From NCBI RefSeq assembly GCF_008364765.1, contig NZ_VTUY01000005.1:171297-235296 (forward strand): a stretch of 64,000 bases of DNA. The letters are read 5' to 3'. The position numbers and the translations under genes are program-made. Shown one piece after another: positions 48,466 to 56,784 of the stretch. The notes beneath the pieces were generated by a model that worked only from the letters and a program-made list of their open reading frames with translations, searched no databases and was not told the DNA's origin. Position 1 is the first letter of the stretch, and every line of letters starts with the position of its first letter. This stretch comes from Bacillus sp. CH30_1T. GTDB lineage: Bacteria > Bacillota > Bacilli > Bacillales > Bacillaceae_B.

Positions 48466-49299
48466 ATGTTTGAACAAACGATGACTAGGCTGCATGAACT
48501 TATGATTGTTCTGTATGCTATTAGTATTCTCTTTTACTTTATAGATTTCTTAAACAAAAACCGGAAGGCGAATGTGTTTGCCTTCTGGTTACTTGCGATT
48601 GTTTGGATCCTTCAAACAATCTTTTTATTTCTCTACATGATGAATACAGGCAGGTTTCCGGTCCTCACCATCTTTGAGGGACTTTATTTTTATGCCTGGG
48701 TACTCATCACCCTGTCACTTGTCATCAATCGATTATTAAGAGTTGACTTTACGGTGTTCTTCACAAATGTACTCGGATTCATCATCATGGCGATCCATAC
48801 GTTTGCACCGGTACAGGTAGAGTCACAGGCGGTGGCAGAACAGCTCGTATCTGAATTATTGTTGATTCACATTACGATGGCGATCCTTTCATATGGCGCC
48901 TTTTCGTTATCCTTTGTGTTTTCCTTGCTTTACCTCCTGCAATTTAAACTTTTGAAGGAGAAGAAGTGGGGACAAAGGTTATGGCGGATCAGCGATTTGT
49001 CCAAACTTGAGAAGATCTCATATATATCGAACTCCATTGGTGTAGCCATGCTTCTATTGAGCTTGATACTGGGACTGCAATGGGCATATATCAAGCTTCC
49101 GGATTTCATTTGGTATGATCCGAAAATAGTTGGCTCATTCATTCTATTAATTTTATATAGTAGTTATTTATATCTTCGCATTAAAAAGAATGTATTTGGT
49201 AAGTCATTAGCTTTACTTAATGTTGCAGCCTTCTTGATCATTTTAATTAACTTTTTCTTGGGCAGTCGGTTGTCTTCATTTCATTTCTGGTATTCATAA
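48466..49299 (+). CDS. hemX: HemX, membrane regulator of HemA (CcsA/cytochrome c assembly family)
   Basis: A 277-aa protein (B. subtilis: 276) with about eight transmembrane helices of the cytochrome c assembly family, including [19 protein letters not shown] and the later [19 protein letters not shown]. In B. subtilis HemX lowers the cellular amount of HemA. I prefer the ATG at 48466; a GTG at 48451 is also in frame. It is directly between hemA and hemC in the operon. Confidence 0.92.
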   Translation: MFEQTMTRLHELMIVLYAISILFYFIDFLNKNRKANVFAFWLLAIVWILQTIFLFLYMMNTGRFPVLTIFEGLYFYAWVLITLSLVINRLLRVDFTVFFTNVLGFIIMAIHTFAPVQVESQAVAEQLVSELLLIHITMAILSYGAFSLSFVFSLLYLLQFKLLKEKKWGQRLWRISDLSKLEKISYISNSIGVAMLLLSLILGLQWAYIKLPDFIWYDPKIVGSFILLILYSSYLYLRIKKNVFGKSLALLNVAAFLIILINFFLGSRLSSFHFWYS

Positions 49300-49316
49300 G
49301 TTTTCAGGAGGTCATT

Positions 49317-50249
49317 ATGAGAAAAATCATTGTTGGATCGAGACGAAGTAAATTAGCACTGACACAAACAAACTGGGTGATCAATCAGTTGAAAACACTG
49401 GACCCCTCTTACGAATTCGAAGTGAAGGAAATTGTTACAAAAGGTGACCAGATCCTTGATGTCACCCTGTCAAAAGTCGGTGGAAAAGGCTTGTTTGTAA
49501 AAGAAATTGAACAAGCGATGCTGGATAAAGAAATCGATATGGCCGTTCACAGTATGAAAGACATGCCAGCGGTTTTACCTGAAGGACTGACCATCGGATG
49601 TATACCGGAACGTGAGGATCACCGTGATGCGTTCATCAGTAAAAATCATGTAGCGCTTAAAGATTTACCGGGTGGTGCAATCGTAGGAACGAGCAGTCTG
49701 CGCAGAGGAGCACAGATTTTATCCGTTCGTCCAGATCTTGAAATCAAATGGATCCGAGGTAATATCGATACGCGCTTAACTAAGCTTAAGAATGAGGATT
49801 ACGACGCGATTATCCTTGCAGCGGCAGGGTTATCTCGTATGGGCTGGACATCAGATGTTGTAACGGAATTCCTTGACCCTGACCTTTGCCTTCCTGCAGT
49901 AGGACAAGGTGCGTTATCCATTGAATGCAGGGAAGATGATTCTGAGTTGCTTGAGCTTCTTCAGAAGTTTGCTTGTGTTGAGACGACTGAGACCGTTACG
50001 GCTGAAAGAGCTTTCCTTCATAAAATGGAAGGCGGATGTCAGGTGCCAATTGCAGGATTTGCTGAGCTGAAAGACAATGGGGACGTAGCTTTAATGGGGC
50101 TTGTGGCTTCACCTGATGGGAAAACAATCTATAAAGAATACATGGTGGGTCAAAATCCTCAGCAAGTAGGGGAAAACGTCGCAAAAAGCTTAACAGACCT
50201 GGGAGCTAAGGCTTTAATCGATCAGGTGAAAGAGGAGCTAGATCAATAA
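49317..50249 (+). CDS. hemC: Porphobilinogen deaminase (hydroxymethylbilane synthase)
   Basis: A 310-aa enzyme with [17 protein letters not shown] at the N-terminus, the arginine-rich substrate region [13 protein letters not shown] and [11 protein letters not shown], and the dipyrromethane-binding Cys in [13 protein letters not shown] (about 241). It joins four porphobilinogens into hydroxymethylbilane. AGGAGGTCATT precedes the ATG. The stop codon overlaps the hemD start by one base. Confidence 0.97.
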   Translation: MRKIIVGSRRSKLALTQTNWVINQLKTLDPSYEFEVKEIVTKGDQILDVTLSKVGGKGLFVKEIEQAMLDKEIDMAVHSMKDMPAVLPEGLTIGCIPEREDHRDAFISKNHVALKDLPGGAIVGTSSLRRGAQILSVRPDLEIKWIRGNIDTRLTKLKNEDYDAIILAAAGLSRMGWTSDVVTEFLDPDLCLPAVGQGALSIECREDDSELLELLQKFACVETTETVTAERAFLHKMEGGCQVPIAGFAELKDNGDVALMGLVASPDGKTIYKEYMVGQNPQQVGENVAKSLTDLGAKALIDQVKEELDQ

Positions 50250-51040
50250 TGAAGGGTAAAGGGCCTTTAGAAAACATAAAGGTTTTGATTACTCGCGGAA
50301 GTGAGGGATCCAGTGAAACGGCTTCCCTCATAGAAGACGTGGGAGGGGTTCCGATTGTGGTGCCGCTCCTTCATTTTCAACCTAATGAAGATGAGTGGGA
50401 AACGAATCTTCAAACAACCATACATACGTACGAATGGATTATTTTCACCAGCAAAAATGGAGTAAGATTCTTTCTTCATGCATTGAAACGATTACAGCTC
50501 GATTTATCCTCTTTTTCCGGGAAATTTGCTGCAGTCGGAAGTATAACGGAACGCTATTGCAGGAAATATGGAATTCCTGTTTCCTTCGTGCCTGAGCATT
50601 TTACAGGGGATGACTTTGCAGAAGAATTCATTTCGAAAGTGAAGCCTTCAGGGGACGTCCTGATTCCTAAAGGGAACCTGGCAAGAAACGTCATTGCTTC
50701 GAAGCTTGTCTCTGCAGGGGTGTCCTGTCAGGAATGGATTGTCTATGAAACCGTCCTTCCAGAAGGGAGCATCGGACAGTTGAAGGACATCATTGAAGAA
50801 GAAAAACCTGATATCATTACGTTTACCAGCTCATCAACGGTTCATCATTTTATGAAGGTGGTCGATCAGTACAGCCTTCATGATAAAATCCGGGATATAC
50901 CCATTGCATGCATTGGTCCCATTACAAAAAATACGGCTGAAAAGTACGGATTACATGTAAAAATCTGTCCCAGCATTTATACTGTAAATGAAATGGTAAA
51001 CGAAATGGAAAAATTTATCATAAATAGATCATCAAAATAA
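50249..51040 (+). CDS. hemD: Uroporphyrinogen-III synthase
   Basis: A 263-aa protein (B. subtilis: 262) with the two-domain HemD fold. Weak family motifs include VLITRGSEGS, WIIFTSKNGVRFF, KFAAVGSITERYC and ITFTSSSTVHHFM. The sequence is poorly conserved in general, so its position between hemC and hemB is strong support. It closes hydroxymethylbilane to uroporphyrinogen III. The start overlaps the hemC stop (TAATG). Confidence 0.94.
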   Translation: MKGKGPLENIKVLITRGSEGSSETASLIEDVGGVPIVVPLLHFQPNEDEWETNLQTTIHTYEWIIFTSKNGVRFFLHALKRLQLDLSSFSGKFAAVGSITERYCRKYGIPVSFVPEHFTGDDFAEEFISKVKPSGDVLIPKGNLARNVIASKLVSAGVSCQEWIVYETVLPEGSIGQLKDIIEEEKPDIITFTSSSTVHHFMKVVDQYSLHDKIRDIPIACIGPITKNTAEKYGLHVKICPSIYTVNEMVNEMEKFIINRSSK

Positions 51041-51067
51041 AACTTTATTTACTTAGGAGGTTTACAC

Positions 51068-52042
51068 ATGAAAGATCTGCATTTTAACCGTCATCGTCGC
51101 CTGCGTACATCAGATCATATGCGTGCGTTAGTAAGAGAAACTCATCTGAGAAAAGAAGATTTAATTTATCCACTGTTTGTAGTGGAAGGGGAAAATATTA
51201 AGAATGTCGTTCCTTCCATGCCAGGGGTTTTTCACATTTCCCTGGATAACTTAAAAGCAGAAATGGATGAAGTGGTTTCCTTAGGGATTAAATCCATCAT
51301 TTTATTTGGAGTTCCAGCTGAAAAAGATGAGGCAGGAACACAAGCTTATCATGACCACGGAATCGTCCAAAGAGCAACCCGATTTGTGAAGGAACATTAT
51401 CCTGAGCTTGTCATCATTGCCGATACTTGTCTATGTCAATATACGAGCCACGGGCATTGTGGAATCGTAAAAGATGGAAAAGTACTGAATGACCAAACGC
51501 TTGATCTATTAGCAAAAACGGCGGTCAGCCAAGCTGAAGCGGGAGCTGATATCATTGCCCCTTCGAATATGATGGATGGGTTCGTTGCAGCGATCCGCCA
51601 CGGTTTGGATGAAGCCGGCTATCATGATGTGCCGATCATGTCATATGCCGTTAAGTACTCCTCAAGCTTCTATGGTCCATTCCGTGATGCAGCACACTCT
51701 ACTCCGCAATTCGGAGATCGCAGAACGTATCAGATGGATCCTGCCAATCGCCTCGAAGCGTTAAGAGAAGCACAGTCGGATATAGAAGAAGGCGCAGACT
51801 TCTTAATTGTCAAACCTGCCCTTTCCTATTTAGATATCATGCGGGAAGTGAAAGACCGTTTTAATGCCCCAGTTGTCGCTTATAACGTAAGTGGAGAGTA
51901 CAGCATGGTGAAAGCAGCGGCTCAAAACGGCTGGGTAAACGAACAGGAAATCGTAATGGAAAAACTGACAAGCATGAAACGTGCGGGTGCAGACCTTATT
52001 ATTACGTATTTCGCAAAAGATGTAGCGAATTGGTTATCCTAA
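51068..52042 (+). CDS. hemB: Porphobilinogen synthase (delta-aminolevulinate dehydratase)
   Basis: A 324-aa enzyme, the B. subtilis length. The zinc-binding Cys triad is [14 protein letters not shown] (about 119-132), and the Schiff-base lysines lie in [16 protein letters not shown] and [12 protein letters not shown]. It condenses two 5-aminolevulinate molecules. AGGAGGTTTACAC precedes the ATG. This is the fifth gene of the haem operon. Confidence 0.98.
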   Translation: MKDLHFNRHRRLRTSDHMRALVRETHLRKEDLIYPLFVVEGENIKNVVPSMPGVFHISLDNLKAEMDEVVSLGIKSIILFGVPAEKDEAGTQAYHDHGIVQRATRFVKEHYPELVIIADTCLCQYTSHGHCGIVKDGKVLNDQTLDLLAKTAVSQAEAGADIIAPSNMMDGFVAAIRHGLDEAGYHDVPIMSYAVKYSSSFYGPFRDAAHSTPQFGDRRTYQMDPANRLEALREAQSDIEEGADFLIVKPALSYLDIMREVKDRFNAPVVAYNVSGEYSMVKAAAQNGWVNEQEIVMEKLTSMKRAGADLIITYFAKDVANWLS

Positions 52043-52097
52043 ATGGTGGAAAGTTCCTGTAAGGATGACGAAAAGATCACTAAAGGAGGAAACCGGA

Positions 52098-53390
52098 ATG
52101 CGTTCATATGAGAAATCGAAGCAAGCGTTTAAAGAAGCAGTAAAACTGATGCCTGGCGGAGTAAACAGTCCTGTACGGGCATTCAAGTCCGTAAAGATGG
52201 ATCCTATTTTCATGGAAAGAGGAAAAGGAGCTAAAATTTACGATATCGATGGAAATGAATATATTGACTATGTTCTATCCTGGGGACCACTCATTCTTGG
52301 CCACAGCAATGACCGCGTGGTGGAGTCCATTAAAAAAGTAGCGGAAAACGGGACAAGCTTTGGTGCCCCGACAGAGATTGAAAACAAACTTGCCGAATTA
52401 GTCATTGAAAGAGTTCCGAGTATCGAAGTGGTCCGTATGGTGTCTTCTGGTACGGAGGCGACGATGAGTGCCCTGCGTCTTGCGCGTGGATACACTGGAC
52501 GCAATAAAATCCTCAAGTTCGAAGGCTGCTACCACGGTCATGGAGATTCATTATTAATCAAGGCAGGATCAGGTGTTGCAACTCTCGGATTGCCCGACAG
52601 CCCTGGTGTACCTGAAGGCGTAGCAAAGAATACGATTACGGTGCCTTATAATGACTTGGAAAGCATACGTTATGCCTTTGAACAATTTGGCGACGACATC
52701 GCTGGTGTGATCGTAGAACCTGTTGCAGGTAATATGGGTGTCGTTCCACCTCAGCCGGGCTTCCTGGAAGGCCTTCGTGAAATAACGGATAATCATGGTT
52801 CTCTGCTGATATTTGATGAAGTCATGACTGGATTCCGTGTTGGATACGGATGTGCCCAAGGCTATTACAATGTAACTCCGGACTTAACTTGTTTAGGAAA
52901 AGTCATTGGTGGAGGTCTGCCTGTAGGTGCATACGGCGGTAAAGCTGAAATCATGGAAAGAATCGCTCCAAGCGGTCCGATTTATCAAGCCGGAACCCTT
53001 TCAGGGAATCCATTGGCCATGACGGCAGGATACGAAACCCTGAGCCAGCTGACTCCTGAAACATACACAGAGTTCGCACGCAAAGCAGACCTGTTGGAAG
53101 AAGGCTTAAAGAAAGCAGCAGAAAAGCATAACATCCCTCACAGAATCAATCGTGCAGGCTCCATGATCGGGATCTTCTTCACGAATGAAGAAGTAACCAA
53201 CTACGAAGGTGCGAAATCATCAGATCTAGAGATGTTTGCCGATTACTACCGTGAAATGGCCAATGAAGGTGTATTCTTACCACCTTCCCAATTCGAAGGA
53301 CTATTCTTATCGACAGCTCACACAGATGAAGATATTGAAAAAACCCTTGAAGCAGCGGAAAAAGCGTTTGAGAAGATTAGTAAGAAGTAA
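52098..53390 (+). CDS. hemL: Glutamate-1-semialdehyde 2,1-aminomutase
   Basis: A 430-aa PLP enzyme, the B. subtilis length. The PLP-Lys motif is [16 protein letters not shown] (about 265-280), with [12 protein letters not shown] and [20 protein letters not shown] for cofactor binding. It isomerises glutamate-1-semialdehyde to 5-aminolevulinate, using the HemA product. I chose the ATG at 52098, after AAAGGAGGAA; the longer frame from 52065 overlaps that site. A strong terminator ends the operon. Confidence 0.97.
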   Translation: MRSYEKSKQAFKEAVKLMPGGVNSPVRAFKSVKMDPIFMERGKGAKIYDIDGNEYIDYVLSWGPLILGHSNDRVVESIKKVAENGTSFGAPTEIENKLAELVIERVPSIEVVRMVSSGTEATMSALRLARGYTGRNKILKFEGCYHGHGDSLLIKAGSGVATLGLPDSPGVPEGVAKNTITVPYNDLESIRYAFEQFGDDIAGVIVEPVAGNMGVVPPQPGFLEGLREITDNHGSLLIFDEVMTGFRVGYGCAQGYYNVTPDLTCLGKVIGGGLPVGAYGGKAEIMERIAPSGPIYQAGTLSGNPLAMTAGYETLSQLTPETYTEFARKADLLEEGLKKAAEKHNIPHRINRAGSMIGIFFTNEEVTNYEGAKSSDLEMFADYYREMANEGVFLPPSQFEGLFLSTAHTDEDIEKTLEAAEKAFEKISKK

Positions 53391-53395
53391 TGAGG

Positions 53396-53428
53396 TAGCC
53401 GATCCTTTGAGGGATCGGCTATTTTTTA
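53396..53428 (+). terminator. Terminator of hemAXCDBL
   Basis: A perfect 10-bp stem (TAGCCGATCC/GGATCGGCTA) with six T following. Confidence 0.95.
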
Positions 53429-53470
53429 TGGGGTGCGGGGCTGGGAGGAATGTGTCGAATATTGTAGATC

Positions 53471-53543
53471 GGTCGATATAATGAAAGGACGGTTGATAAA
53501 TCCATTTCAATGTCGATAAATCAAGATAACGATTGATATATCC
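53471..53543 (+). repeat. Four iteron-like direct repeats with exact 20-bp period
   Basis: GGTCGATATA (53471), GGTTGATAAATCC (53491), TGTCGATAAATCA (53511) and GATTGATATATCC (53531) share the core TYGATAWATCM, and each begins exactly 20 bp after the previous one. The block lies in the hemL-spoVID gap, about 70 bp upstream of the SigE-like promoter. Spacing near two helical turns suggests one protein binding on one face of DNA; no such protein is known to me. Confidence 0.75.
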
Positions 53544-53613
53544 AAACGACCAACATCAATCCGGTACACACCCCGGTTTCTAAATCAAAATCACCACACT
53601 TTTCGTTTTCCTA

Positions 53614-53642
53614 TCATAATCCCCCTTTTCGGTTCATAAAGT
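53614..53642 (+). promoter_or_regulatory. Candidate SigE promoter of spoVID
   Basis: TCATAAT (53614-53620), a 14-bp spacer and CATAAAGT (53635-53642) fit the SigE pattern (ATA at -35; CATACANT at -10). spoVID is transcribed early in the mother cell by SigE in B. subtilis. Confidence 0.65.
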
Positions 53643-53697
53643 GATAATGGCATTGTTTACTATTTCTTTGTTTGGAACCTGAAAGGAGGAATTTCTT

Positions 53698-54939
53698 TTG
53701 TCACAAGAACAACAATCGTGTTTGCGATTTTCCTTGGAAGAATCAATTTGGTTTAAAAAAGGACAGGAAGTTGAAGAATTACTATCTATCTCCTTAGATC
53801 CTCATATAACGATACAAGAGCAAGAGCAGTACGTACTCATCAGGGGAAGCCTTGATCTTTCCGGTGAATATTTACCAACCTCACCGAGGGAGGAAGAAGA
53901 GGAAGAGTTTGAAGCGGGTGGTAAGTTTGTTCAAATAGTAGAAAAGAGGGAAAAAGGTGAGTATGAATTTGTCCACCGTTTCCCGGTCGATGTGACGATT
54001 CCAAAAAATAGAATTGCCAACTTGGGCGATATCGATGTGTTCGTTGAGTCATTCGACTACATGGTTCCCGAGAATGCCTGTCTAAAATTGAATGCCGATT
54101 TAACGATTACAGGGATTTATGGAGAACAGCAGGCGCATACTCCCCTTGAGGCTGAATTTAGCAGAGAGGAAGATTACGAGCCGCTTTACCGTTCGAGTGC
54201 AGTTGCCGAAGCTGAAGAGGATACAGCGGAGGAAGAAGTAGAAACAGAAGAAGTGCAAGAAGAAAGAGAAGAAGTATACGAGTATGAGAACTACGACGTC
54301 GAAGAATTAACGGTGAATGCTGGAGACCTGGATTCTGAAAAGGATTCTGAAGGCGATTCTGAAGAGGATTCTGAAGACGACGAGTACCAGCCGTTTAATC
54401 TGGAAGGACGGACTCCGCCAGCTGAAGAGGACGATGAGATACCCGTACAAATCCAATACGATGCTCAGCCTGCTCATACCCATGAGGAAAATTATTTCCG
54501 AAAAGAAAACGTGTTTGAAATGCCACAACATGAACTGAGCGAGTCATCTGAAGAACAGCCGGCTGAACCAAAGGCTGCCTATACACCACCTCCTAAATAC
54601 AAGCAGCAGGAGGAAGAAGAAGAGTCCTCTTCATCATCCGCAGTAGAAGCAGAGATGGAAGATAGCGGAGAAGAGAAGGATGAAAAGAAAAAGAATAAAG
54701 GTAAAAAGAAATATGAGACCATTTCCCTTACCGATTTCTTTGCGAGAAAAGAGGAGGAAAAGGGTGCAACATTAAGGGTATGCATTGTTCAAGAGGGGGA
54801 GACCCTGGATTATATCGCAGAAAAGTATGATCTAACCATTCCTCAGCTATTGAGGGTCAATCAACTTGAAGCCAATCAAGACGTATATGTAGGGCAGGTT
54901 CTATATATCCCGAAAAGCGAATATGTCTTCAAGGGTTAA
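53698..54939 (+). CDS. spoVID: Stage VI sporulation protein D (spore coat encasement)
   Basis: A 413-aa protein. The N-terminal domain (about 1-140; LRFSLEESIWFKKGQEVEEL, FPVDVTIPKNRI) is followed by a long, very acidic low-complexity region (about 165-350) and a C-terminal LysM domain (VQEGETLDYIAEKYDLTIPQ and YVGQVLYIP, about 360-405). SpoVID directs encasement of the forespore by coat proteins and binds SafA. The acidic part contains a 12-bp tandem repeat (54331-54378; DSEK, DSEG, DSEE, DSED). B. subtilis SpoVID is longer (575 aa), so the linker is short here. Start is TTG with AAAGGAGGAA upstream. Confidence 0.93.
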   Translation: MSQEQQSCLRFSLEESIWFKKGQEVEELLSISLDPHITIQEQEQYVLIRGSLDLSGEYLPTSPREEEEEEFEAGGKFVQIVEKREKGEYEFVHRFPVDVTIPKNRIANLGDIDVFVESFDYMVPENACLKLNADLTITGIYGEQQAHTPLEAEFSREEDYEPLYRSSAVAEAEEDTAEEEVETEEVQEEREEVYEYENYDVEELTVNAGDLDSEKDSEGDSEEDSEDDEYQPFNLEGRTPPAEEDDEIPVQIQYDAQPAHTHEENYFRKENVFEMPQHELSESSEEQPAEPKAAYTPPPKYKQQEEEEESSSSSAVEAEMEDSGEEKDEKKKNKGKKKYETISLTDFFARKEEEKGATLRVCIVQEGETLDYIAEKYDLTIPQLLRVNQLEANQDVYVGQVLYIPKSEYVFKG

Positions 54940-55002
54940 AGGAATATAGCAAAGTCGCTCCCATCTGAGAAGAGCGCAATTGCAATATAGGAGGAACTAC
55001 GG

Positions 55003-55041
55003 GGCTGACACCAAATTCATTGGAGTTAGTCCGTTTTTTTT
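55003..55041 (+). terminator. Possible terminator between spoVID and ysxE
   Basis: CTGACACCAA pairs with TTGGAGTTAG (one mismatch, one G-T pair) around ATTCA, followed by a run of eight T (55034-55041). If it works, it would reduce ysxE expression from the spoVID promoter. Confidence 0.7.
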
Positions 55042-55069
55042 AGAAAAGTAATCTTAGAAGGTGAGAGGT

Positions 55070-56098
55070 ATGGTACAAACGCTGGAGGGATTAAAGCCTG
55101 TCTTACAACCTTATGGTGTCGAACCCCATTTTGTTGAGAATTTCGGGAAGATTTCCAAAGTATTCTCCAATAAAGGGACGCTTGCAGTGAAGCAGCTACC
55201 TGCCCAAACTGGAGTTGACTTTGTCAGGAATGTACAAATGTTGTTTCAGAGGGGATATAACCGGATTGTTCCGATCTATCCGACATTGGATGGGCGCTAT
55301 GCGGTGTGGAATGATGGGCAGTTATACTATGTGATGCCCTGGCTCATGAACCTGGAAAGAGAAGATCAATTTGAAAAGCATCAGAAAATGTTCAGGGAAT
55401 TGGCGAGACTTCATACTCTTTCCTCCCAGGAAGTAAAGATTGATAAGGAAGAGAGAGAATCTCATTACGAGCAGCTGACTTCCAGGTGGGATAAAGAACA
55501 GCAGTTTCTTGATGAGTATGTGGAAACATGTGAAAGGACTACGTATATGTCTCCTTTTCAATTCCATTTTTGTATGTACTATAAAGACGCTTCCCAAGCA
55601 CTGAAATTTTCAAGGAAAATGCTGGATGAATGGTATGAGGAAACGAAGGAGCTTGAGAAGGTCAGGACCGTCATTACACATGGAAAGGTATCGACGGAGC
55701 ATTTTTTATTCGACGAAAGAGGCTTGGGTTATTTTCATAACTTTGAGAACTCAAAGATGGCCTCACCATTCCATGACCTGTTGCCGTTTTTGTCCAGAAC
55801 ATTGAAAACCTATCCAAAGTATTATGAGGAATGTATCGAGTGGCTCACCACGTATTTTCAGCATTTTACCGTGCGTAATGAAGAGCGGCTCTTGTTCATG
55901 AGTTATTTAGCTTATCCAAGCTCTGTCATCGCTGTGGTGGAAAAGTATTTTCATACAGCGAAGGATAAGCGGAATGAACGGAAATCTCTTAAGAAGCTGC
56001 AACGTCATTACTGGCTTCTGAAAAACACGGAATACGTGGTCATGCGTTTAGATGAAATGGAAAAAAAGAAGCAGGAGCAGGCGGCCGAGGCAGAATAA
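55070..56098 (+). CDS. ysxE: Spore coat-associated protein YsxE (CotS/kinase-like fold)
   Basis: A 342-aa protein of the CotS/YutH family, with a fold related to aminoglycoside phosphotransferases. LAVKQLPAQTGVDFVRNVQM is the N-lobe Lys region, and VRTVITHGKVSTEHFLFDERGLGYFHNFEN is the HGD-like catalytic loop, here HGK instead of HGD, so the catalytic Asp is absent and activity is doubtful. In B. subtilis YsxE is a spore protein encoded directly after spoVID. I chose the ATG at 55070, six bases after AAGGTG; the in-frame GTG at 55061 overlaps that site. Confidence 0.87.
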   Translation: MVQTLEGLKPVLQPYGVEPHFVENFGKISKVFSNKGTLAVKQLPAQTGVDFVRNVQMLFQRGYNRIVPIYPTLDGRYAVWNDGQLYYVMPWLMNLEREDQFEKHQKMFRELARLHTLSSQEVKIDKEERESHYEQLTSRWDKEQQFLDEYVETCERTTYMSPFQFHFCMYYKDASQALKFSRKMLDEWYEETKELEKVRTVITHGKVSTEHFLFDERGLGYFHNFENSKMASPFHDLLPFLSRTLKTYPKYYEECIEWLTTYFQHFTVRNEERLLFMSYLAYPSSVIAVVEKYFHTAKDKRNERKSLKKLQRHYWLLKNTEYVVMRLDEMEKKKQEQAAEAE

Positions 56099-56132
56099 AA
56101 AAAGGACTGGCGAAGTCCACATTTCGTCAGTC
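56094..56132 (-). terminator. Terminator for the minus-strand 62-aa gene
   Basis: On the minus strand GGACTGACGAA pairs with TTCGCCAGTCC (one pair not Watson-Crick) and is followed by seven T, two bases past the stop. It may also stop ysxE transcripts. Confidence 0.85.
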
Positions 56133-56134
56133 CA

Positions 56135-56323
56135 TTAAATCCAATCGAAATAAATGGCAAGGCCTATACCGATAAAAAGAGTTAAAAGAAGGACATCAAA
56201 AGTGGTGGGAAGCAAAATGGTCCGGACCCCTTGAAAGATCGTAAAGGGTATGATGAATTGCTTACATATTAACCGGGCGTTCCCCATCCATTTCTGCATG
56301 GTGTATTGATTGATTTTCTTCAT
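56135..56323 (-). CDS. Conserved-looking 62-aa membrane protein
   Basis: A 62-aa protein beginning MKKINQYTMQKWMGNARLIC with one strong C-terminal helix (VLLLTLFIGIGLAIYFDWI, about 43-61) and a second possible helix around QFIIPFTIFQGVRTILL (22-38). The ATG at 56323 has AGTGAGTGG upstream, and a strong terminator lies right after the stop, which supports a real gene. It sits convergent to ysxE and divergent from valS. I do not recognise a function. Confidence 0.72.
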   Translation of the reverse strand: MKKINQYTMQKWMGNARLICKQFIIPFTIFQGVRTILLPTTFDVLLLTLFIGIGLAIYFDWI

Positions 56324-56436
56324 ATTCGTCCACTCACTTTCCTGGGTATATTCACTACTTTATTCTATGAATTGAGAAAAAGAATGGTGCCTGAGTAGGC
56401 GAAATGAATATTTTTATGAAAAATTGGCGATAATGA

Positions 56437-56469
56437 TTGACGAAAGTTTATCTTTTCCTATACTATAAT
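56437..56469 (+). promoter_or_regulatory. SigA-type promoter of valS
   Basis: TTGACG (56437-56442), a 16-bp spacer and TATACT (56459-56464); a TATAAT overlaps at 56464-56469. Confidence 0.75.
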
Positions 56470-56735
56470 GAGTAAATAAATAATACCTGAAAAGCAATGA
56501 ACAGGAAGAGTACATTGATCCTTACTTTCAGAGAGGAAAATCGTTAGCTGAGAGATTTTCTACGTTAAGACAATGGAAGGTCGCCTGAAGAGCTGTTTCT
56601 ATGAATTTCAGTAGTAGAAGCCGGTTAAAAGCCGTTATGATCGTCGAGAGTTCAGGAGGCTTATTTCTCCTGAGAAAAAAGGTGGTACCGCGAATGGAAT
56701 CCTTCGTCCTTTTCATAGGACGGGGGATTTTTTTA
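56470..56735 (+). promoter_or_regulatory. T-box leader (valine) controlling valS
   Basis: The T-box sequence AAAGGTGGTACCGCG (56679-56693) is followed by an intrinsic terminator (AATCC-TT-CGTCC with GGACG-GG-GGATT, then seven T). A GTC triplet in GGAAGGTCGCCTGAAG (near 56575-56590) is a plausible Val specifier, assigned by eye. A second stem, TTCAGGAG/CTCCTGAG, lies before the T-box. This accounts for the 460-bp gap before valS. Confidence 0.93.
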
Positions 56736-56784
56736 TTTTTATTAGAAAAGTGTAGTAATTCGCACAAATATAGGAGGAAAACAA

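Noticed and set aside
54307-54531. Minus- and plus-strand shadow ORFs over the acidic linker of spoVID
   Set aside because: They come from the low-complexity GAA/GAT-rich coding sequence; none has a ribosome binding site or known motif.
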